The notes under the pieces are model-generated. The model was not told where the DNA came from. It searched no databases and saw only the letters and a program-made list of their open reading frames with translations. A stretch of DNA of 18,607 bases from CAKZRD01 sp964549155 (GTDB taxonomy: Archaea; Nanobdellota; Nanobdellia; Pacearchaeales; GW2011-AR1), in the NCBI GenBank assembly GCA_964549155.1, contig CAZJUG010000019.1, positions 1 through 18,607 on the forward strand, read 5' to 3'. The position numbers were made by a program, and so were the translations under genes. Below, piece after piece: positions 14,440 through 18,607 of this stretch; positions within the stretch are counted from its first letter, which is position 1; every line of letters begins with the position of its first letter.

Positions 14440-14594
14440 GCCTGTGTAGCTCAGCTGGTTAGAGCACCACATTGGTAATCGTATGGGAAAATAAGTTTCC
14501 CCCAACAAGTCACCCCTTCGCTTATCAGCGAAAGGTGGAAATTTCACTTATACCGAAAATGTGGAGGTCGTGAGTTCAATCCTCATCACAGGCT
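14440..14594 (+). tRNA. tRNA-Thr(GGT) with an 81-nt intron
   Basis: The mature tRNA is 74 nt: acceptor GCCTGTG/CACAGGC, D-arm GCTC/GAGC, anticodon stem CCACA/TGTGG, loop TTGGTAA (anticodon GGT at 14474-14476), T-arm GTGAG/CTCAT with loop TTCAATC, and discriminator T as in archaeal tRNA-Thr. CCA is not encoded. The intron lies at 14478-14558, after tRNA position 37. A TATA box at 14408-14415 fits transcription from 14440. A degenerate second copy of the T-arm follows at 14613-14629. Confidence 0.95.
14478..14558 (+). other. tRNA-Thr intron, 81 nt
   Basis: The boundaries follow from the 7-nt loop and the usual 37/38 position. A 4-bp helix TTGG/CCGA (one T-G pair) with bulges TA|A and AA|A fits the archaeal endonuclease, but the inner helix is weak or absent. 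The alternative helix TTGGTA/TACCGA would abolish the 5' bulge. The intron contains two hairpins: GGGAAA/TTTCCC, and a longer one around CTTCGCT with loop TATC, outer arms CACC/GGTG. Confidence 0.75.
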
Positions 14595-14612
14595 TCAGTG
14601 AACGAACGATCT

Positions 14613-14629
14613 AGGTCTGAGTTCAATCC
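14613..14629 (+). repeat. Degenerate copy of the tRNA-Thr T-arm
   Basis: AGGTCTGAGTTCAATCC repeats AGGTCGTGAGTTCAATCC of the tRNA gene (14565-14582), lacking one base, 48 nt downstream. A second T-loop-like stretch, GGTTCGATTC, follows at 14636-14645. This looks like a remnant of a partial tRNA duplication, which can result from integration or excision at a tRNA gene. No integrase is present. Confidence 0.55.
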
Positions 14630-14661
14630 CCTGTAGGTTCGATTCATAGAGAATCAGATAA

Positions 14662-17526
14662 TTACAATCTCTGACTAACTAACTTAGAAATACCTTCTTG
14701 CATACTAACTCCAAACAGAACCGGAGCTGCTTCAATCAATGCATCATTATGAGTTACAATAATATACTGCCCAGATACCATATACCTCTTTATCAAACCA
14801 GCAAGAAGCTCTGAGTTATGTTTGTCTAAGGCTGCATCAATTTCATCAAACACATAGAAACAATAGGGTTTATATTCCTGAATTGCGAAAATCAAACTCA
14901 GGGCAACCATTGTCTTTTCCCCCCCAGAAAGAGAAGTTACATCAAAATATTTCCCCCTTCCAACTCTAACAACAATGTCCAATCCCCCAGCAAAAGGATC
15001 TTCTTTATTTTCCAATTCTAAAAACACTTCCCCCTTCCTACTAACCTGTGTAAAATTTCTAGTAAATAAAGCATTCACAGCTTCTAAAGTCCTAACAAAA
15101 GATTTCTTTTTCTTTTTATCAATCTCACCAATAATCTGAGAAATCTTTTCTTTCTCTTTCAAGATAATGTCCACCTTTTCTTGTATAGAATCACAAACTT
15201 GTTTTACCTGATCATAAGTTTCCAAAGCTCTCATATTAATACTACCCAATTGTGCAAGTTTCACTTGCAAGATACTCAATCTACTAACTAAACTCTCCCT
15301 ACTTCCAGAAGCTAATTCAACCTCTCTGAACCCTCTGAATTCTTCCTGTAATGCTTCCATCTTAGCCTTTAATTCTGCTTCCCTCAACTTGATAGAATAA
15401 TTTTTTTCATCCTCTGCTCGGATTTCATGCTGAAGACCAATTAGATTAGTTTCGAAAGCCTTCTGTTTATCTTGGATTTCATTTCTTTCATTGTAGAGGT
15501 TCTGAAATCGCTCATATAATTCCTGTTCTTGTTTTTCCTTTTTGCCCAAAACAGACATGAAATCATTTATCTTTTCTAAAATTTTATTCAATTCATTTCT
15601 TGAATCTTCACTATCTCTTTCAAGAGACTTGACATCTACCTTCATTCTTTCTACATCTCTCTGCTTAGAAGAACTTTCCCCATCTAAATCACTATCAACC
15701 AAAGAAAGCTCCTTCAAACCAAGTTTAGCATCCTCATATTTCTCTTCCACATCTCTCAACTTCTCAAAGTCCTTCAACAGATTGCCCAATCGCTTTTCAA
15801 TACCATCAACTATACTTTTTGCTTCTTCTTTCATTAAACTTAGCTTTTTTATCTGTTCTTTCTTTTCCTCACAAGAGTTTATCTTCATAGCCTCATACCC
15901 GACATCTCTAAGCTTTGTTTCTTGTAACACAATCTTTTTTGCAGTTTCATCTAACAACTTCTTCATCTCTTGTTTCTTATCCAAATTTTCCTCAAAACAT
16001 TTTTTAGAAACCTCAATCTTCTCCTTAGCTCTCCTAATAACATCTTTTCTGTGTTCTTCAGTAATATTGCTTCTACACAAAGGACATTCTTCAATCCTTG
16101 TAATATCTTGAATCAGCTTGCCCTCTCTTTCAATAGTCTGTTCCAAAACAGCATTTTTCTTTTCAAGGTTTAAAATTTCAACTTCTAATTCTTCAATCTT
16201 GGATTTTAGTTGAGTCAAAGAATGAATAGTCTCTTTCCTTATCTCCTCCGCCTTTTCAGAAGACCTTGAATATTTCAATTCCTGAAAAATTTGAGAAACA
16301 GTCTTATCGATAAAATCTAATTCCCGATCATACTGCAAAATACTTTTTTGTTTTTCTTCTTTCTTACTTTCCAAACTAGAAATTTCAGATTTTAGATTGT
16401 AATAAACTCTTCTTTGTTTTTCTAATTCATTTATCTTAGTCTCTAATTCCTTCTGAATCTCTTTTTGTTTTTTTATCTCAGGACTCTTCTTCAACATTAA
16501 ATCAATCTCTTCTTCAGTTTCTTTTATTTTTATATTTAAATTATCAATCTTAGATTTATTTTGTTGTAATCTGTTTTCATAATTTTCTTTTCTTACATTG
16601 TGTCCAGCAAGATTAGCTTTCAAATCCGAAATTTCCCGATGTAAAACTTCCTGTTCTCCACTCGTAGAAGATTCAATTTTCTTAGTTATCTCTTTAACTT
16701 TTTCTTCACAAGAGGTTATATCAACACGAATTCTATTCACTTTTTCCCTTATCAAACTAATCCTCTTGTTGTTTTCTACTTTCTGTTTTTCAAAATCTCC
16801 AATCTCCTTCTCCTTGTCTTTTATATCTCTAGAAACAATTCCCGCCTTGCACTGACTAATTGAAAGTTCCATCTTTTTATAATTCAAGGCATCTTGTCTA
16901 TCTTTCTCAAGATTTTTCAAATAGTTTGTCTTTTCCCTCAAAATAGCCCCAGTCTCTTTCAATTTCTCATCAGTTCTCTCCAATTCCCTTAATGCTTTTT
17001 CTTTTCTAGTTTCGTATATTGAAATTCCCGCAACTTCTTCAATAATTTTTCTTCTCTCATCCGGAGACATTTTAATCATTGCTGCAATCTCTCCCTGTAA
17101 AACAATATTAAATCCATTTGGATCAATTCCAGCCTGAGCGAGAAGCTCAATTAATTCTTGTCTAGTTTTTGTCTCATTATTTATTTTGTAAATTGAGAGT
17201 CCATTCTTCCTAACGATCCTTTTTATAGAAATTTCCTGAGAATCTAAAGCCATTGCCCCATCAGAATTATCAAAAATCAATTCGACAACAGCCTCATTTG
17301 AACCCTTGAATTGTTTATTTCCCGAAAACAATAAATTAGAAGCTTTTGCAGCTCGAATAGATTTTGTCCCCATCCTACCCAAAACGAAACATAAAGCATC
17401 AGTGATGTTACTCTTTCCACTTCCATTAGGACCTACAATAACATTCATAGCATTCTCCAATGGAATTTCAGTCCTTCTGGCAAAACTCTTGAATCCCTGC
17501 ATCACCAACTTCTTTATATAAGCCAT
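14662..17526 (-). CDS. SMC-family ATPase with a Rad50-type zinc hook
   Basis: Chromosome-structure ATPase, 954 aa. The N-terminal head has Walker A GPNGSGKS (32-39), the Q-loop region LQGE and the SMC-typical ERRKIIEEVAGI...YETRKEKAL stretch. The C-terminal head has SLSGGEK (865-871), Walker B FYVFDEIDAALD (890-901) and the H-loop His926. Both heads are SMC-like. At the exact middle is CPLC (Cys481-Cys484) in CPLCRSNITEEHRK, the zinc hook of Rad50, between two coiled-coil arms of about 300 residues each. The SMC hinge domain of about 120 residues is missing, which explains the short length (usual SMC about 1,170 aa). Two such hooks would join around one Zn. It resembles archaeal hook-bearing SMC-like proteins (Sph/coalescin type). 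The start is supported by a TATA box 27 nt upstream. Confidence 0.93.
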   Translation of the reverse strand: MAYIKKLVMQGFKSFARRTEIPLENAMNVIVGPNGSGKSNITDALCFVLGRMGTKSIRAAKASNLLFSGNKQFKGSNEAVVELIFDNSDGAMALDSQEISIKRIVRKNGLSIYKINNETKTRQELIELLAQAGIDPNGFNIVLQGEIAAMIKMSPDERRKIIEEVAGISIYETRKEKALRELERTDEKLKETGAILREKTNYLKNLEKDRQDALNYKKMELSISQCKAGIVSRDIKDKEKEIGDFEKQKVENNKRISLIREKVNRIRVDITSCEEKVKEITKKIESSTSGEQEVLHREISDLKANLAGHNVRKENYENRLQQNKSKIDNLNIKIKETEEEIDLMLKKSPEIKKQKEIQKELETKINELEKQRRVYYNLKSEISSLESKKEEKQKSILQYDRELDFIDKTVSQIFQELKYSRSSEKAEEIRKETIHSLTQLKSKIEELEVEILNLEKKNAVLEQTIEREGKLIQDITRIEECPLCRSNITEEHRKDVIRRAKEKIEVSKKCFEENLDKKQEMKKLLDETAKKIVLQETKLRDVGYEAMKINSCEEKKEQIKKLSLMKEEAKSIVDGIEKRLGNLLKDFEKLRDVEEKYEDAKLGLKELSLVDSDLDGESSSKQRDVERMKVDVKSLERDSEDSRNELNKILEKINDFMSVLGKKEKQEQELYERFQNLYNERNEIQDKQKAFETNLIGLQHEIRAEDEKNYSIKLREAELKAKMEALQEEFRGFREVELASGSRESLVSRLSILQVKLAQLGSINMRALETYDQVKQVCDSIQEKVDIILKEKEKISQIIGEIDKKKKKSFVRTLEAVNALFTRNFTQVSRKGEVFLELENKEDPFAGGLDIVVRVGRGKYFDVTSLSGGEKTMVALSLIFAIQEYKPYCFYVFDEIDAALDKHNSELLAGLIKRYMVSGQYIIVTHNDALIEAAPVLFGVSMQEGISKLVSQRL

Positions 17527-17549
17527 ACCAAAGTTAATAGAAAAAGGGG

Positions 17550-17566
17550 TTTTTAAGGATTTATGC
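17550..17566 (-). promoter_or_regulatory. Promoter of the SMC-like gene
   Basis: The minus strand reads GCATAAATCCTTAAAAA, sharing ATAAATCCTTAAA with the promoters at 3929 and 8241. The TATA core is centred 27 nt before the ATG, so the SMC-like gene is transcribed independently of rnhB. Confidence 0.55.
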
Positions 17567-17574
17567 AGAAAATT

Positions 17575-18231
17575 TTAGAAGAGCTGTTCTTGTTTTCCTT
17601 TCTCCTTCAACTTTTTCACAGTACTCCAAGAATGACGAATAATCTTTTCAAAAGTAGAATTGCTAAAATTTTCTTTTAAGAACAAAATAGTCTTAGGATC
17701 CGCAGGATAACCCGAACCAAAATCCACATGAAAATCCTTTTTCAGTTTTTCAACTTCTTCTTCCCTCTTTTCTTTCGCAATTATAGAAGCCCCCGAAACA
17801 CAAGGATATTTTGCATCCGCCTTATGCTCCGCCCTTATTTCTATTCTTTCTTTATTCACCACAAATTGCTCAAGATATTCCTTCCAAACTTTGATATTCA
17901 CAGAAGGACAATCTATAAATGCAATTATATTTTCAGAAGTCAACTGAGCAAGTTCATTTATCACCATTGCCATCTTTTGTGCTTCTAGATGATTCAAATT
18001 TTCACAAGAATCTATTTCTTCTGGAGATACCGCTTGCAATGTAAATCTAAACTTTTTCTTCAACAAGTCTCCTATTCTTTTCCTTACAGAAGGCACTAAA
18101 AGTTTAGAATCTTTAGCCCCAAGTTCAGAAATCTCCATTTCTTCTTTCTCATCAATAAGAATCCCTGCGAGTATCATCGGACCAATCGCAGGTCCTCTCC
18201 CAGCATCATCTATGCCTATATGGAATACCAT
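17575..18231 (-). CDS. rnhB: Ribonuclease HII
   Basis: Cleaves RNA in RNA-DNA hybrids and at single ribonucleotides in DNA; 218 aa, normal for archaea. The N-terminal motif is GIDDAGRGPAIGP (residues 6-18), then KDSKLL, FIDCPSVN (Asp107) and HKADAKYPCVSGASIIAK (Asp139). In the usual D-E-D-D metal site the second residue is Glu; here it is Asp9. The C-terminus KGKQEQLF has the Q..L start of a PCNA-binding peptide but stops at the first aromatic residue. The start is set by the TATA box at 18252-18260, 25 nt upstream. It lies upstream of the SMC-like gene on the same strand, which has its own promoter. Confidence 0.95.
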   Translation of the reverse strand: MVFHIGIDDAGRGPAIGPMILAGILIDEKEEMEISELGAKDSKLLVPSVRKRIGDLLKKKFRFTLQAVSPEEIDSCENLNHLEAQKMAMVINELAQLTSENIIAFIDCPSVNIKVWKEYLEQFVVNKERIEIRAEHKADAKYPCVSGASIIAKEKREEEVEKLKKDFHVDFGSGYPADPKTILFLKENFSNSTFEKIIRHSWSTVKKLKEKGKQEQLF

Positions 18232-18251
18232 AATTTGAATAATACTAAAGA

Positions 18252-18260
18252 GTTTAAATA
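18252..18260 (-). promoter_or_regulatory. TATA box of rnhB
   Basis: TATTTAAAC on the minus strand is centred 25 nt before the rnhB ATG. Confidence 0.5.
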
Positions 18261-18284
18261 GATTTGGAGGAGGAAATCATAAAA

Positions 18285-18476
18285 TTATTGTTTAGATTTT
18301 ATTTTAGAAACAATCCAACCAATTACAAATGTAAAGATTCCAACTAATATTAGAGGATAACCAATCAATACTGCACCATATCCTGTGCTTAATTCCCATG
18401 CAGGAATCCAACTAATTACAGAAATAATTATTCCAAGAATAATTAATGATAAGGCGATGATATTTCCTGCTTTCAT
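18285..18476 (-). CDS. Small two-helix membrane protein, 63 aa
   Basis: Unrecognised. It has two hydrophobic segments, about residues 5-24 (IIALSLIILGIIISVISWIP) and 34-57 (GAVLIGYPLILVGIFTFVIG with flanking residues), joined by a short loop (AWELSTGYG), and a basic C-terminus (SKIKSKQ). The basic end suggests it stays inside. The start is supported by a TATA box (18499-18506) 26 nt upstream. The rnhB promoter lies between its stop codon and rnhB, so the two are probably transcribed separately. Confidence 0.6.
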   Translation of the reverse strand: MKAGNIIALSLIILGIIISVISWIPAWELSTGYGAVLIGYPLILVGIFTFVIGWIVSKIKSKQ

Positions 18477-18498
18477 ACAACTGAATAAAATCTATTAG

Positions 18499-18506
18499 TT
18501 TAAATA
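18499..18506 (-). promoter_or_regulatory. TATA box of the 63-aa gene
   Basis: TATTTAAA on the minus strand is centred 26.5 nt before the ATG at 18476. Confidence 0.5.
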
Positions 18507-18515
18507 ACTTCCGAA

Positions 18516-18561
18516 GCCCAAAATTATTGAGCATAATCTGTGTTATGCAACCCGAATGGGC
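18516..18561. other. Nested inverted repeats, candidate structured RNA
   Basis: GCCCA (18516-18520) pairs with TGGGC (18557-18561) around a perfect hairpin GCATAA/TTATGC with a 6-nt loop (18531-18548). Immediately after comes GCAG-GTGTA-CTGC (18563-18575). The stretch is GC-rich compared with its surroundings, as is common for RNA genes in AT-rich archaea. No family is recognised and the strand is unknown. Confidence 0.3.
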
Positions 18562-18607
18562 GAGCAGGTGTACTGCGAAGAGTTTCTGAATGTAATGAAG
18601 AAATTTT

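Noticed and set aside
15542..16111. Long antisense reading frame (189 codons) inside the SMC-like gene
   Set aside because: It is a Ser/Phe/Leu-rich mirror of the charged coiled-coil codons, with no promoter or motif; the opposite strand is clearly the coding one.
14662..17526. Truncated canonical SMC
   Set aside because: The length is short, but both heads are complete and the CxxC hook lies exactly at the midpoint, so this is a different architecture and not a deletion product.

Overview
The window looks like a chromosomal segment of an AT-rich archaeon, most probably a small-genome DPANN lineage (Woesearchaeota/Pacearchaeota-like; inferred, no rRNA is present). The evidence is an archaeal-type ThrRS with the D-aminoacyl editing-like N-domain, an archaeal AspRS, an SMC-family ATPase, a short RNase HII, two tRNA genes with introns after tRNA position 37, and TATA boxes placed about 26 nt before most start codons (leaderless transcription).

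Layout. 1-121: a possible leftward RNA promoter and hairpin at the edge. 122-255: intron-containing tRNA-Met(CAT), initiator-like. 297-1031: secreted or anchored GH24 lysozyme on the minus strand, divergent from thrS (1165-2910). 3084-3203: a 39-aa membrane-type small ORF. 3210-3870: an Asp/Glu racemase broken by a one-base frameshift. 3968-10646: an accessory block of mostly orphan genes. It holds an unknown protein, a PRTase-like protein, a Cas4/RecB-like PD-(D/E)XK nuclease with four Fe-S-type cysteines, a phage-like calcineurin phosphoesterase, and a tight run of four unknown genes, two of them Cys-rich. 10647-12712: a small coiled-coil gene, then aspS and a VIT-like transporter in an operon. 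12713-14386: two coiled-coil/helical proteins in an operon. 14440-14594: tRNA-Thr(GGT) with an 81-nt intron, followed by a degenerate copy of its own T-arm. 14662-17526: an SMC-headed ATPase whose centre is a Rad50-type CxxC zinc hook, not an SMC hinge. 17575-18231: RNase HII. 18285-18476: a small two-helix membrane protein. The right edge holds a structured GC-rich element.

Most interesting points: (1) the zinc-hook SMC of 954 aa, with two helical proteins encoded just across a tRNA; (2) the accessory block plus lysozyme, where an identical 18-nt element precedes the TATA boxes of the lysozyme and PRTase-like genes; (3) the partial tRNA-Thr duplication; (4) the bulged T-stem and split anticodon loop of the Met tRNA; (5) the AspRS residue pattern that suggests a non-discriminating enzyme. 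Most starts were chosen from the TATA-to-ATG distance. The lysozyme is the clear exception, with a Shine-Dalgarno sequence. No intergenic stretch exceeds 300 bases.
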